A stretch of DNA of 64,000 nt from Leadbetterella sp964423865 (GTDB lineage: Bacteria; Bacteroidota; Bacteroidia; Cytophagales; Spirosomataceae): positions 1-64,000 of the forward strand of contig CAYRGN010000006.1 in the NCBI GenBank assembly GCA_964423865.1, in the 5' to 3' direction. The position numbers and the translations under genes were made by a program. Positions within the stretch are counted from its first letter, which is position 1, and every line of letters starts with the position of its first letter. This document shows, in pieces, positions 43,280 to 51,816 of this stretch. The notes below the pieces were generated by a model. The model had not been told where the DNA came from. It did no database searches and worked only from the letters and a program-made list of their open reading frames with translations.

Positions 43280-43663
43280 TTACAGGTGATCAGGCATTTT
43301 TTGCATAAGTAGACGGGCATTTTCCGGTTGTATGCTTACCCAGTCAGCACAATTCCAGCTTTGTACTTCTCTGTTTGCGTCATTTAATATACTTTTTGAA
43401 GTAGCATCTACCTCCGGGCAGGCAACCAATTCTCTTACTAATTCGTCGTAGCCTCTTTTAAAATTAGTGCAGTCAGAGTACGTAAGAGAATAGGGGTTAT
43501 AAGTGGCTTTTTCATACCAGTCATTAAAATATTGGCTTATCTCCTGGCTCATTTTTTCAAAATCACATCCTCTGTTGCCAAAATTAAAACAGCCGTCTGC
43601 CGACATGGTCAGAAACGCCACACTCAAAACCAAAAGGTTTTTGAAAACCAATACATTTTTCAT
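43280..43663 (-). CDS. Small secreted cysteine-rich protein, unknown
   Basis: This 127-residue protein has an N-terminal export signal (MKNVLVFKNLLVLSVAFLTMSADG). The mature part has five to six cysteines (GCFNFGNRGCDFE, SDCTNFKRGYDEL, VACPEVD, NCADWVS), suggesting disulfides in the periplasm. I recognise no family. The frameshifted lipoprotein gene follows directly and the two may form a small unit. The region is more AT-rich than the preceding peptidase gene. Confidence 0.6.
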   Translation of the reverse strand: MKNVLVFKNLLVLSVAFLTMSADGCFNFGNRGCDFEKMSQEISQYFNDWYEKATYNPYSLTYSDCTNFKRGYDELVRELVACPEVDATSKSILNDANREVQSWNCADWVSIQPENARLLMQKMPDHL

Positions 43664-43789
43664 AATACAATAAAGTTTAGGTTATACAATTTGAATTAAA
43701 TACTTGTCAATACGAGATATCGTCGGAGAAAAGAGCAGAGAAAGTTACCATCAGCTACACCAATAACCCTTTTTATATAGTCTGGTCAA

Positions 43790-44650
43790 TTATCGTCTGA
43801 TAATAAGACGGGAAATCCCTATGCGAAAACTCTCTCCTCCCCATCCAGGAACGGTATGCACTTCCCCGATAAGCCCGAAATTTTTAGTAAAGTAAAAGGC
43901 TCCTCCGGCTCTTAAGCCGGCTCCAAATGAAAAAGCTATTATATCAGTCAAGGACATTCCTGCTGCCAGGTATACCCCGGCAAACAGAACCGCCTTCTCT
44001 TTATTGATCTTTAGCAGATTATTGAAGGCATAAGATGACCCTATGTTATACGAGTAGGACGAATAATCAAATACCCATGAAAAAGACATATTATAAGCGT
44101 TGTACAGGCCAAAATTTGGCCATATAAACTTGTCGATTGAGCCGTTCATGCTGGGATATGATCCTATATTTCGGAAATCTGTTGTCACCGCCCTGAACTC
44201 TTCACTAAAATTATCTTTACCTTTAGGCTTAGATTTGTCCCGGGGCAGGAAAATATATTTGGAACCGGGAGCAGGTAGTATATTTTCTTGAAATTCTCCA
44301 CTATTCGATATTGCTGCCCGTTCAGGATCTGTAGGTTTAGGATCAGCAACTATTACAGCAGGAGTTTTTTTAAGCGATGTCTCGGTTCGGACAGGTTCAG
44401 GCTGTACCGGCGTGCTAACTGCCTCACTAAAAATTTCTCTTTTCCCGTTTTGGTAAATAATCATGAAAATGTCATTTTTTCGCATGCTGTAAACAGGTCC
44501 TTCAATAAAATCCCACTTTTTATATTTTATTTCCCCCTCCAGTATCTCCAGAACTTTTGCATTGATCTCTGATTTGTCATTCTTAATAATCACATCCTGG
44601 CCTAAAAGAGGCGGGGAAATTAAAATCAGGTACACAGCTAATCTTTTCAT
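43790..44650 (-). CDS. Putative outer-membrane protein, unknown function
   Basis: This 286-residue exported protein has the signal MKRLAVYLILISPPLLGQ. The first domain (about 19-72) has the pattern DVIIKNDKSEINAKVLEI, GEIKYKKWDF and YSMRKNDIFMIIYQNGK, a motif common at the N-terminus of Bacteroidota surface proteins. A proline-rich linker (about 80-130) follows. The C-terminal part (about 165-286) has alternating, glycine-rich strands (LFAGVYLAAGMSL, FGAGLRAGGAFYF) ending RLIIRR, like a small beta-barrel. No function can be assigned. Confidence 0.65.
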   Translation of the reverse strand: MKRLAVYLILISPPLLGQDVIIKNDKSEINAKVLEILEGEIKYKKWDFIEGPVYSMRKNDIFMIIYQNGKREIFSEAVSTPVQPEPVRTETSLKKTPAVIVADPKPTDPERAAISNSGEFQENILPAPGSKYIFLPRDKSKPKGKDNFSEEFRAVTTDFRNIGSYPSMNGSIDKFIWPNFGLYNAYNMSFSWVFDYSSYSYNIGSSYAFNNLLKINKEKAVLFAGVYLAAGMSLTDIIAFSFGAGLRAGGAFYFTKNFGLIGEVHTVPGWGGESFRIGISRLIIRR

Positions 44651-44778
44651 CGTAGTTTTATTAATTGTAATTTAACACACTTCCTTTTAGTGAATCCAAC
44701 AAGCCTGTGTTATAGTGCTTTTCAGGGGTTAGATTCCATCACAAAGTTCTTATCATTTATCACACGCCACCATACTGA

Positions 44779-45018
44779 CTATGTGGTATTTATCAATTTT
44801 TCATCTACTGACCGGTCAGTATTTTTCCAGCCGCCGATAAGCCAGCCGGCATTGTCGGAGTATATCGGCGGGGTTCGGAGTAGCTCCATGATGATGAGCA
44901 GTTCCTGTGCGTTAAGGTTTTCCAGCAATAGCGAAGAGCCGTCATCCAGCTCCGCCTTTAAATAGCCCACTTTATGCGCAGGGTCCCAGCCAATGGTGTA
45001 GGTTAGTATTTTTTTCAT
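44779..45018 (-). CDS. Small hypothetical protein
   Basis: This 79-residue cytosolic-looking protein starts MKKILTYTIGWDPAHKVGYL and contains ENLNAQELLIIMELLRTPPI. There is no signal peptide or known motif. Length, ordinary codon use and a plausible ATG support a real gene. The 248 bp upstream, before the TPR kinase gene, hold no feature I can name. Confidence 0.5.
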   Translation of the reverse strand: MKKILTYTIGWDPAHKVGYLKAELDDGSSLLLENLNAQELLIIMELLRTPPIYSDNAGWLIGGWKNTDRSVDEKLINTT

Positions 45019-45266
45019 GATGTTTTTTAAAGAAGCAAAAGTATTGTGGCTTATATTTAGGAGAAATACTCAGTAAACAGGATTCTGATACCGGAAAATC
45101 AGGAGATTCAGTATGCTGAAATGCCTGTGAAAATCGTCACCATAACCTTGGGGGAATGAAGGTGTAGAAAATCAATCAGGTGTTTATCCTTACGATAAGA
45201 ACGCCCGGGTAGACTGAAGGTTTTCGGGGATCCTCTTATACAGACCTTGTAACCGACTTTTATAAA

Positions 45267-47153
45267 ATGAAGTTAAAATACCTTCTCCTATTATTCCTTT
45301 TTTCATTTGCCTGGCTGAGCTCCTGGTCTCAAAGCCTGGTGGATAGTCTCAAAGTCGCGCTTCACAGCTCCACTAACACAGATACCGCCAGGGTCAACCT
45401 GCTACTACGGTTAAGTAATAAGAGCCTCCATCTGGGCGATTCCGCTTTGGCTTATGCCACAGAGGCCCTGGAGATGTCAAAAAGTCTGAAATGGAACAAA
45501 GGTATTTATAATTCCTACAAGAACATCGGTGCATTTTATATAGGAACGCATAAAAATATGCGGGCAATTGACTACCTCTACGAGGCGCTGAAAGTAGCCG
45601 AAAACGAAAATCAGAAAGGAATAATATACCGATTTCTGGGCGACGCCTATTCTTTGGTGGGCGACTCCGAAAAAGCGGTCTCCTTTTTGAAGCAATCGAT
45701 TGCACTTTTTGAAAAGAATAAAGATGAATTCAATTACCTATACAGTTTAAATAATTTATCTTTAGTTTATTATGACATAAAGGAATATACAGAATCAGAA
45801 AGGTTATTGCGAACAGGCCTTGTTTTAAACAATCATAAAGATCGGGATATAGCATATTCTATGAGAACCAATTTAGGTTTATCCTTACTTGAACAGGATA
45901 AGCTTGAAGAAGCTCAGCCTATTTTAGAATCTTTAGTTGAAGAAAGTAACGTGAGGTTTCCCTATGATCTGATTCTTATTTACAGTAACCTCGCCAAGAT
46001 ACATTATAAAAAAGGGGAATTATCCATAGCTAAAGATTATTTACAGAAAGCAGAAAGTGAATTTGACAAGTATAAGCTAAGAGATGACGCCCATAATGAT
46101 TTTGACGAAATTGCCCATCAGGTTTACATAGCTGACAATAACTTTAAACAAGGCTATTTTCACCTAAACCGCTTTTGGGAAATTGAAAGTAAGAACACCA
46201 AACAAGAGGCAAAAGAGAGAATAGAAGCATTAGAATACGGCTTTCTAAACAGCCGGAATGAAAAAGAAATCCAGTCTCTTAAGCAAATCCGGTTTTTTAC
46301 GATTCTGTTTATTACCGTACTGGTTTTGCTGTTGTCTGCTCTCTATTATTTCTATAAACGGTTACAGCAGAACCTAAGGATCGTTGAAGCTCAAAAACAA
46401 CAGCTTACCGGGTTTTCCCAAAAATTAAATGCTTTAAATGAAAGCCTGGAAATAAAAGTAAAGGAACGTACTCAAGACCTTGAAAAGGCCAATTCTGAGC
46501 TTGAGCAAAAAAACGAGGAAATATTGCAGGCTGTATTCAAAGGGAAAACCTCTGAAAGGCTCCGGATCTCACAGGAATTACATGACAACTTAGGGGGAAT
46601 GATCACCGTATTAAACTACCAGGTTCAGGGGTTTAATATTGAAAATATGGCAAAGGTTGATCAAACCAAAATGCTATCGCTTAAGAAAAATATTCAGGCT
46701 ACTTATAGTGAACTTAGGTTTATCAGCCACAATCTTTTACCTTCCGAATTTGAAACGTTGGGATTAATTGCGGCATTAAAAAAGCTTGTACAAGATGTCA
46801 CGGAGCAAAGGGAACTAACTATTACGTTTGATTTTGAAGACTTTAATTCAGATTATACAAAAAACTATGTTGCATTCGAACTTTATGCGGTAGGTTTAGA
46901 AGCTGTAAATAATATTATCAAGCATTCATTTGCCAGTAAAGCAGAGATCATCTTGCAAAATTCAATTCAAAACACCCGGCTGGAAATTACTGACAACGGA
47001 AAAGTAAACCTTCCTGAAAAGAATCAATACGGTTTTGGCCTGAATTCGATGTCAACCCGGGTAGAAAAAATCGGGGGAGATCTTGAAATTTCCGGTAAAA
47101 CCATCAGGGTTACGGTCCCTCATCAAATTGCAGGAACAACAGCAGGGCAATAA
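45267..47153 (+). CDS. TPR-containing sensor histidine kinase (HisKA_3 class)
   Basis: This 628-residue protein has a signal peptide (to about residue 22), then periplasmic TPR repeats (about 40-320; YKNIGAFYIGTHKNMRAIDY, YRFLGDAYSLVGDSEKAV). One transmembrane segment (IRFFTILFITVLVLLLSALY, about 340-362), a coiled coil, and a HisKA_3 dimerisation domain with phospho-acceptor His439 in SQELHDNLGG follow. The HATPase_c domain has LEAVNNIIKHS and ITDNGK. This class pairs with NarL-type regulators, and one lies at 50357. Its 3' end overlaps the HopA1-family gene by 31 bp. The first 450 bp are less AT-rich than the rest. Confidence 0.88.
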   Translation: MKLKYLLLLFLFSFAWLSSWSQSLVDSLKVALHSSTNTDTARVNLLLRLSNKSLHLGDSALAYATEALEMSKSLKWNKGIYNSYKNIGAFYIGTHKNMRAIDYLYEALKVAENENQKGIIYRFLGDAYSLVGDSEKAVSFLKQSIALFEKNKDEFNYLYSLNNLSLVYYDIKEYTESERLLRTGLVLNNHKDRDIAYSMRTNLGLSLLEQDKLEEAQPILESLVEESNVRFPYDLILIYSNLAKIHYKKGELSIAKDYLQKAESEFDKYKLRDDAHNDFDEIAHQVYIADNNFKQGYFHLNRFWEIESKNTKQEAKERIEALEYGFLNSRNEKEIQSLKQIRFFTILFITVLVLLLSALYYFYKRLQQNLRIVEAQKQQLTGFSQKLNALNESLEIKVKERTQDLEKANSELEQKNEEILQAVFKGKTSERLRISQELHDNLGGMITVLNYQVQGFNIENMAKVDQTKMLSLKKNIQATYSELRFISHNLLPSEFETLGLIAALKKLVQDVTEQRELTITFDFEDFNSDYTKNYVAFELYAVGLEAVNNIIKHSFASKAEIILQNSIQNTRLEITDNGKVNLPEKNQYGFGLNSMSTRVEKIGGDLEISGKTIRVTVPHQIAGTTAGQ

Positions 47154-48859
47154 ATAAAAAGAAAAAGAGACCCGATACGTGCCTGACTTACAGGATCAAA
47201 CTCGTAATTGCCGTAACGATTCTTAATAGGGTAATCTATGCTGGTATAAAGATTATAAATTTGCAACGCAAGATCTTCTAACTCTCCATTTTCAAAATCT
47301 TGTATGTTGATTTGATATATATTGCCTATGGGATCACTGGAAAAGAAACTCTTAAATCTACTTTTAGAACTCATCTTTTCGTTGACTTCTTCCACTTGCC
47401 GTGTATTACCCCTTTTTGAACCGGCGGATATAATTTCCTGAATTATCTTTTCAATGTTATCTAACCATTCATTCCAGTATTTCCCGTCAAAACTGTCCTT
47501 ATGCCACTCTTTTTCAAAGTCAATCCAATCGGAGATTATAGATAAAACCTGAGACGGAAACAGCTTCCTGTTTTCTTCTATTTTTAACACACCGTCTAAA
47601 AACAGGATGATTTCCTTACAATCCTTTCTATTAAGATAGCTATAGTATATCTCTTTCTCTTTTACACTACAACTTACCCAATTTATTTGAGGCTTTTCCC
47701 CATCAAAATAGTGCGCCTTTTGAAGTAATTTAAGCGCAATTTTTAAAGCTTCATTATTTAGACCTTCGTTCTCCGATTTTGGGGAACGTTTAACAACGAA
47801 GCCATTTTTTTTGACCGAAAGATTCCCAGGTATTGAATAATTAAACTTTGTACCGGGGTTCCTGAAAAACTCCTCTGTGCTATAGCCCTTTTCTTTCAGA
47901 TCATCAATTAGATCTAAAATGGTGCATTCTTTCTTATCACCCTCTAAAATACTTTCTAAAATAAGGTTTATGCGATGTTGCCCGAAGCTCTCATTCCCGT
48001 CTCCTAAACTTGTTGCAATAATCGGGTCTTCAGCCAACCCGATTCCTACTCCCTTAAAAGGCCTCTGCATAAATAAAGGTAAATCTTCTTCAAAAAGCTT
48101 TTTATATTCCTTATCCTCAGCTATATATTGAAGATGCTCTCTGATCAGCCAAAAATGGGCCTGTGCCAAATAAAGCACACAATTATCCTTTCGGTTAAAG
48201 TTTTCAATAAAATAAGGTGTTTTTAATTGAAATGGGATCAAACGATCATCAAGATACTTCTGAATTTCTTCACTTAGAAATAAAGAAATAGCCTCTAAAT
48301 TTTGCAGACTACCTTTCAAATTAAAATAAACCCGAATACCGGGCAGATGTCTCATTTGAGTGAGTGCCTTGCCAAACCGCATATGAAAAAAGCTATTGGT
48401 AGATCTGCGGTTCTTCTCCGGAAAATAAACATGGATAAATGATGTCGGATTTTTTTCAGATCTGTTTCTGGTTTCGGCTTCATTGTCATAAATTTCACCC
48501 GCATCCAAAAATTCTCCAGCTCTAAAAATCTCTTTTATACCATTTTTGTATCCCATAACCGAACCGGTTTTCAGTTGCACCGACGGGTTTTCTTCCTTAA
48601 ACCAGAAACTGTCTTTATTGAAGGACGTGTCAAAAGGCCTTACAGAAAATACGGGCGTGCCATTCCTGTTTACTTGCGTTTGCGGCGTATCCGTTTGTGG
48701 CTTAGTATTGTATCTTTCGTAAAATAGCCCAAAATAATCCGACTTCTTCTCCCCATACCTCTCTTTACAAGCCTCTTTTATTTTTGAAATATCAATTACA
48801 TCATTAAACTTCAGGTAACCGTCAAGTAAGGCAGGAATACAATCAACTACGTTCATCAT
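47123..48859 (-). CDS. HopA1-family protein (putative phospho-Ser/Thr lyase)
   Basis: This 578-residue protein has no signal peptide. Residues about 140-310 carry the motif chain of the HopA1 effector family: RVYFNL (176-181), IPFQLK (208-213), VLYLA (228-232), DLPLFMQ (259-265), GIGLAEDP (272-279) and SFGQHR (291-296). HopA1 domains occur in Pseudomonas effectors and, with APH-type kinases, in thioamitide (TvaD) and class V lanthipeptide (LxmY) pathways, where phosphorylated Ser/Thr are converted to dehydro-residues. About 120 N-terminal and 260 C-terminal residues match nothing I know. Its start overlaps the kinase gene by 17 bp, so the pair is coupled. The gene is AT-rich. Confidence 0.7.
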   Translation of the reverse strand: MMNVVDCIPALLDGYLKFNDVIDISKIKEACKERYGEKKSDYFGLFYERYNTKPQTDTPQTQVNRNGTPVFSVRPFDTSFNKDSFWFKEENPSVQLKTGSVMGYKNGIKEIFRAGEFLDAGEIYDNEAETRNRSEKNPTSFIHVYFPEKNRRSTNSFFHMRFGKALTQMRHLPGIRVYFNLKGSLQNLEAISLFLSEEIQKYLDDRLIPFQLKTPYFIENFNRKDNCVLYLAQAHFWLIREHLQYIAEDKEYKKLFEEDLPLFMQRPFKGVGIGLAEDPIIATSLGDGNESFGQHRINLILESILEGDKKECTILDLIDDLKEKGYSTEEFFRNPGTKFNYSIPGNLSVKKNGFVVKRSPKSENEGLNNEALKIALKLLQKAHYFDGEKPQINWVSCSVKEKEIYYSYLNRKDCKEIILFLDGVLKIEENRKLFPSQVLSIISDWIDFEKEWHKDSFDGKYWNEWLDNIEKIIQEIISAGSKRGNTRQVEEVNEKMSSKSRFKSFFSSDPIGNIYQINIQDFENGELEDLALQIYNLYTSIDYPIKNRYGNYEFDPVSQARIGSLFLFIYCPAVVPAI

Positions 48860-49817
48860 TACCGTACATGTTAAGAATTGTATCTATATTTTCAAAAAAA
48901 TGCTTGTCATTAATAAACTCCACAAACACTATTATTAATGAACTTCTTAACAATTCCGGCTTTATCTTATATTCTCTTCCTTCATTGTACCCCTCAAAAA
49001 ACAGGCTCATCCCTAATTTTAGTAACTTGTACCGTTCGGCAGACTGACTATTCTCAAAGAAAGGGATTGATCTCACATTAGACGGAAAAAACTCTTTAAT
49101 CAAAATCTTAAATACTAATGCAAAATCAAAATAGGGCGAACTATAATGAGCCATCTCATAGTCGATCAAAAGAACTTTTTCTCCCGACCATTTCATATTT
49201 TCCATTTTTAAGTCTCCGTGGCAAAACCTCATATTCTCCGGAGGCTCGTTTTGAAGTATATACAAAGCTTCCAGGTATTCTTTATAAAAATCACATGACA
49301 AGCCGGGTACATTTGCCCAATTAAATCTATCCCTGAGGTTGACATTAAGACTTTCCTGGTTTAAATCATGAAGCTTTCTCAAAGACTCCCCCAAAGACTG
49401 TAAAAATGAACGAAGATCTATATGCCAATGCTCTGTACTCTGCGTGGTACGCCGCATATTCTCCATAATATTAAGCATTAGTCTTGTAATTTCGGAGTTT
49501 TTATCTTCCAGAAATTTAATAACCAACACCTGATGCAAGTCATCTGAAGTACAAAGTTCAGGCATAAAGTCTAAGCCCGAATTAAGAATTTTCTTCTCTA
49601 AGATATAGTAATCTCGTTTACTTATTTTATTGGGTCCATATTGTTTAAGTATGTATTTCTCTGCGTTATCATCTGTACCAAAATGAACCAAATTTCTTTT
49701 CAGTCCACTATTAATCCGGTTTTCAGTAATTTCTGAAATATCTGTACTTATGTCAATACCGTTTTGAGAATACCAATGCAGTAAATCAAACCAGCTATTG
49801 GCCGTAAATGCATTCAT
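48843..49817 (-). CDS. APH-fold kinase coupled to the HopA1-family gene
   Basis: This 324-residue aminoglycoside-phosphotransferase/choline-kinase-like protein has complete catalytic features. These are Lys58 in YILKQYG, a helix Glu near 74, HGDL at 200-203 with Asp202 and Asn207 (CHGDLKMENMKW), and Asp219 in LLIDYEMAHY. An active phosphotransferase is therefore expected. The order small protein, kinase, HopA1 protein, with an 18-bp gap then a 17-bp overlap, matches a dedicated pathway. By analogy with TvaC and LxmK the substrate may be Ser/Thr of a peptide. A small-molecule kinase or antibiotic-resistance role remains possible. Confidence 0.75.
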   Translation of the reverse strand: MNAFTANSWFDLLHWYSQNGIDISTDISEITENRINSGLKRNLVHFGTDDNAEKYILKQYGPNKISKRDYYILEKKILNSGLDFMPELCTSDDLHQVLVIKFLEDKNSEITRLMLNIMENMRRTTQSTEHWHIDLRSFLQSLGESLRKLHDLNQESLNVNLRDRFNWANVPGLSCDFYKEYLEALYILQNEPPENMRFCHGDLKMENMKWSGEKVLLIDYEMAHYSSPYFDFALVFKILIKEFFPSNVRSIPFFENSQSAERYKLLKLGMSLFFEGYNEGREYKIKPELLRSSLIIVFVEFINDKHFFENIDTILNMYGNDERS

Positions 49818-49835
49818 ACTTACGAAATTATTAAC

Positions 49836-50321
49836 TTAGCCGCCTGTCTGTGGCGGACAATTGGGCGCCCGGGTTATTGTGTTGTTTAAAATTTCATAGT
49901 CATCTTCTCTTACACGGTCCCGAAATGTACGCAGATCTCTTAGATCTCTAATTGAACCGGCCCCTGAACCATCCCTTTCCCATACCTTCGGATCTTCATC
50001 CCCTCTTTTCTCAATTAAGTAATATAGCGCGTTCTCCTCTTCTATTTCAATTTTATACAGATCCGACTCTTTATCGTAACTTCCCCCTTCCTTTCTAAGA
50101 ATCGTCACTTTTCTTTCATGTTCTTTCGTTGAAATATAATCTTTATTCAACTCAATCTTTTGGTAACTACTATAGTCATCTTCCTTAAGCTCTCGTGTTT
50201 CATTTGGCCTAAAAATTACTTGAAGTGTTATAAATTTAACCTTGCCCTCACTGTCTCTGATATATTCGCTCAAAATCTTCTGATGAACTGAGTCACCGTT
50301 CATAAATGCATAAATCTCCAT
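49836..50321 (-). CDS. Unknown 161-residue protein, candidate substrate of the kinase/HopA1 pair
   Basis: I recognise no family. The first 40 residues (MEIYAFMNGDSVHQKILSEY) look folded. The middle is highly charged (KEDDYSSYQKIELNKDY, IEIEEENALYYLIEKR). A Gly/Ser break (GSGAGS, 118-123) precedes an Arg/Asp-rich helix. The last 16 residues, NNTITRAPNCPPQTGG, contain the only cysteine (155) near Thr148, Thr150 and Thr159. A lone Cys with nearby Thr at the C-terminus fits a leader-core precursor, though 161 residues is long for one. It starts 35 bp after the response regulator and precedes the kinase by 18 bp. A TAAATTTA box just upstream could be its own promoter. Confidence 0.6.
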   Translation of the reverse strand: MEIYAFMNGDSVHQKILSEYIRDSEGKVKFITLQVIFRPNETRELKEDDYSSYQKIELNKDYISTKEHERKVTILRKEGGSYDKESDLYKIEIEEENALYYLIEKRGDEDPKVWERDGSGAGSIRDLRDLRTFRDRVREDDYEILNNTITRAPNCPPQTGG

Positions 50322-50356
50322 AATAAATACATAAATTTATAAGTTAGCAATTAAAT

Positions 50357-51016
50357 TCATATCTCATCCACCACCCCATGCTTAAAGCCCCATCTTACCA
50401 GACCCACTACCGTATTCACCCCTATCTTCTTCATGAGGTTGCGACGGTGGGTTTCTACCGTGGCAGGGCTGATGTGCAGACGCTCGCCAATTTCATTGTT
50501 GCTCAGGTCTTCGCTCACCAGACGCACCACTTCCATCTCCCGGCGGGTAAGGATTAACACATCTTCTACCTTGGTTTTGCCGTTTACCGAGTCTTCATTC
50601 GGTATTTCGGCGAGCTTCTTTACGGTCTTTTCGCTGAAGTATTTTTCGCCTCTGTATACGGTCTTTATGGCCCTGACCAGCTCCGGCTTTTCGGCGCTTT
50701 TCATCACGTAGCCGTATACCCCCGCCTGTATGCTTTCTTTGATGTGATTAGCCTGCTCATTCATGGTGAGCATGATGGTCTTTACTTGAGTAGTTTTCTC
50801 TTTGAGCCGGGTGGCCAGCTCAACACCATTAAGAAGGGGCATATTATAGTCGGACAGAAGAATGTCTGTGCTGTATTTTTCCACAAAACTTAAAGCCTGC
50901 CAGCCGTTATTCACAATTCCGATGATCTCAAAGTCTTCTTCTGACTCCAGTAATAAGGACAGGCTCTCGGCTACCAGGGGGTGGTCATCCGCTATCAGGA
51001 TCTTTATTTTTTTCAT
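50357..51016 (-). CDS. NarL/LuxR-family response regulator
   Basis: This 219-residue regulator has a receiver domain at 1-120 (ADDHP at 9-13, phospho-acceptor Asp56 in LLSDYNMP) and a GerE-type HTH at about 150-212 (LTRREMEVVRLVSEDLSNNE, HISPATVETHRRNLMKKI). It belongs to the class that pairs with HisKA_3 kinases such as the TPR kinase at 45267. It is upstream of, and in the same direction as, the small protein-kinase-HopA1 genes with only 35 bp between, so it may lead that operon. Composition is close to the genome average, unlike the genes it precedes. Confidence 0.9.
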   Translation of the reverse strand: MKKIKILIADDHPLVAESLSLLLESEEDFEIIGIVNNGWQALSFVEKYSTDILLSDYNMPLLNGVELATRLKEKTTQVKTIMLTMNEQANHIKESIQAGVYGYVMKSAEKPELVRAIKTVYRGEKYFSEKTVKKLAEIPNEDSVNGKTKVEDVLILTRREMEVVRLVSEDLSNNEIGERLHISPATVETHRRNLMKKIGVNTVVGLVRWGFKHGVVDEI

Positions 51017-51258
51017 AACGGATGTCGGGTTTGATTCAAATCTCAGTAAAATATTTCTTCTATCCTATATCCTGCCAAAATTTATATTGCAAAATTGAGA
51101 GACAACCCGCATAGAAAAAATACCGACTAGACAGTATTTTCAGTAGAGATGTCTAAGTCGTGGCGATTCGGGGGGGTAGCTCAAGGAAATCTTTTTTGAA
51201 CCAAGGAACTATATCTACATTTCATTTTGTTGTCATTGTACACACAATAGATGCACTA

Positions 51259-51524
51259 ATGAAGCAATTTGACTGGAGTCCTGAAAAGAATGAGATTTTA
51301 ATAAGAACCAGGGGAATTTCATTTGAAGAAATAGTAATTCATATTTCCAATGGTGATTTATTAGACATTTTGGAGCATCCGAACAATACTCCGGCCAGCA
51401 AATTTTTGTATTAAGTATCAACAGCTATGTTTGTTACGTGCCGTTTGTAGAAGATAACGAAAGGATTTTTCTTAAAACGATTATTCCGAGTAGAAAACTG
51501 AATAAAAAATATATAAATAACTGA
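51259..51524 (+). pseudogene. BrnT-like toxin gene broken by a frameshift
   Basis: From ATG 51259 the protein reads MKQFDWSPEKNEILIRTRGI and then FEEIVIHISNGDLLDILEHPN, close to BrnT-type toxins. It then runs out of frame and stops at 51412-51414. Near 51383, one added base restores QYSGQQIFVLSINSYVCYV and IFLKTIIPSRKLNKKY to a stop at 51522-51524, the expected family ending. So the gene is one base short. The antitoxin starts 4 bp later and is intact. Loss of an active toxin with a kept antitoxin is a common decay state. A sequencing error is possible. Confidence 0.75.
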
Positions 51525-51528
51525 GCGT

Positions 51529-51789
51529 ATGTTAACCGATAATGAAAATAACCTGTTGGAGTCTGTGGAGAGGGGAGAGTGGGTTTCGACGGTTTCTAAA
51601 AAAGAGTTGACCGACTATCAGGATATAGCAAAGTCACAGCTCAAAAAAGACAAAAGAATCACTCTTCGGATCAATAACAGTGTGCTGACCGGCTTACAGA
51701 AAAGAGCGGTGGAAGAAGGCATCCCTTACCAAACACTGATTACCAGTATTTTGCATAAATTTCTATCCGGAAAACTTAAAGAGGCTTAA
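51529..51789 (+). CDS. Antitoxin partner of the BrnT-like toxin (CopG/BrnA-type)
   Basis: This 86-residue protein has a charged N-terminus (LLESVERGEWVSTVSKKEL) and a ribbon-helix-helix-like C-terminus: ITLRINNSVLTGLQKRAVEE followed by GIPYQTLITSILHKFLSG. That is the layout of BrnA/CopG antitoxins that bind the toxin and their own promoter. It follows the broken toxin by 4 bp. Its reading frame is intact. A hairpin between it and glnS ends both convergent transcripts. Confidence 0.8.
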   Translation: MLTDNENNLLESVERGEWVSTVSKKELTDYQDIAKSQLKKDKRITLRINNSVLTGLQKRAVEEGIPYQTLITSILHKFLSGKLKEA

Positions 51790-51793
51790 ACGA

Positions 51794-51816
51794 AAATGAG
51801 GCCCGAAGCCTCATTT
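51794..51816. terminator. Bidirectional terminator between antitoxin and glnS
   Basis: AAATGAGGC, CCGAA and GCCTCATTT form a perfect 9-bp stem with a 5-base loop, overlapping the glnS stop codon. It lies between convergent genes. Confidence 0.8.

Noticed and set aside
47123..49817. HopA1 and kinase pair as a secreted plant-type effector with chaperone
   Set aside because: No secretion signal, type III system or chaperone-like gene is nearby, and the partner is a catalytically complete kinase. Kept only as an alternative.
48843..49817. Aminoglycoside resistance gene
   Set aside because: It has the fold and catalytic motifs but is translationally coupled to a HopA1 gene, and nothing shows aminoglycoside specificity.
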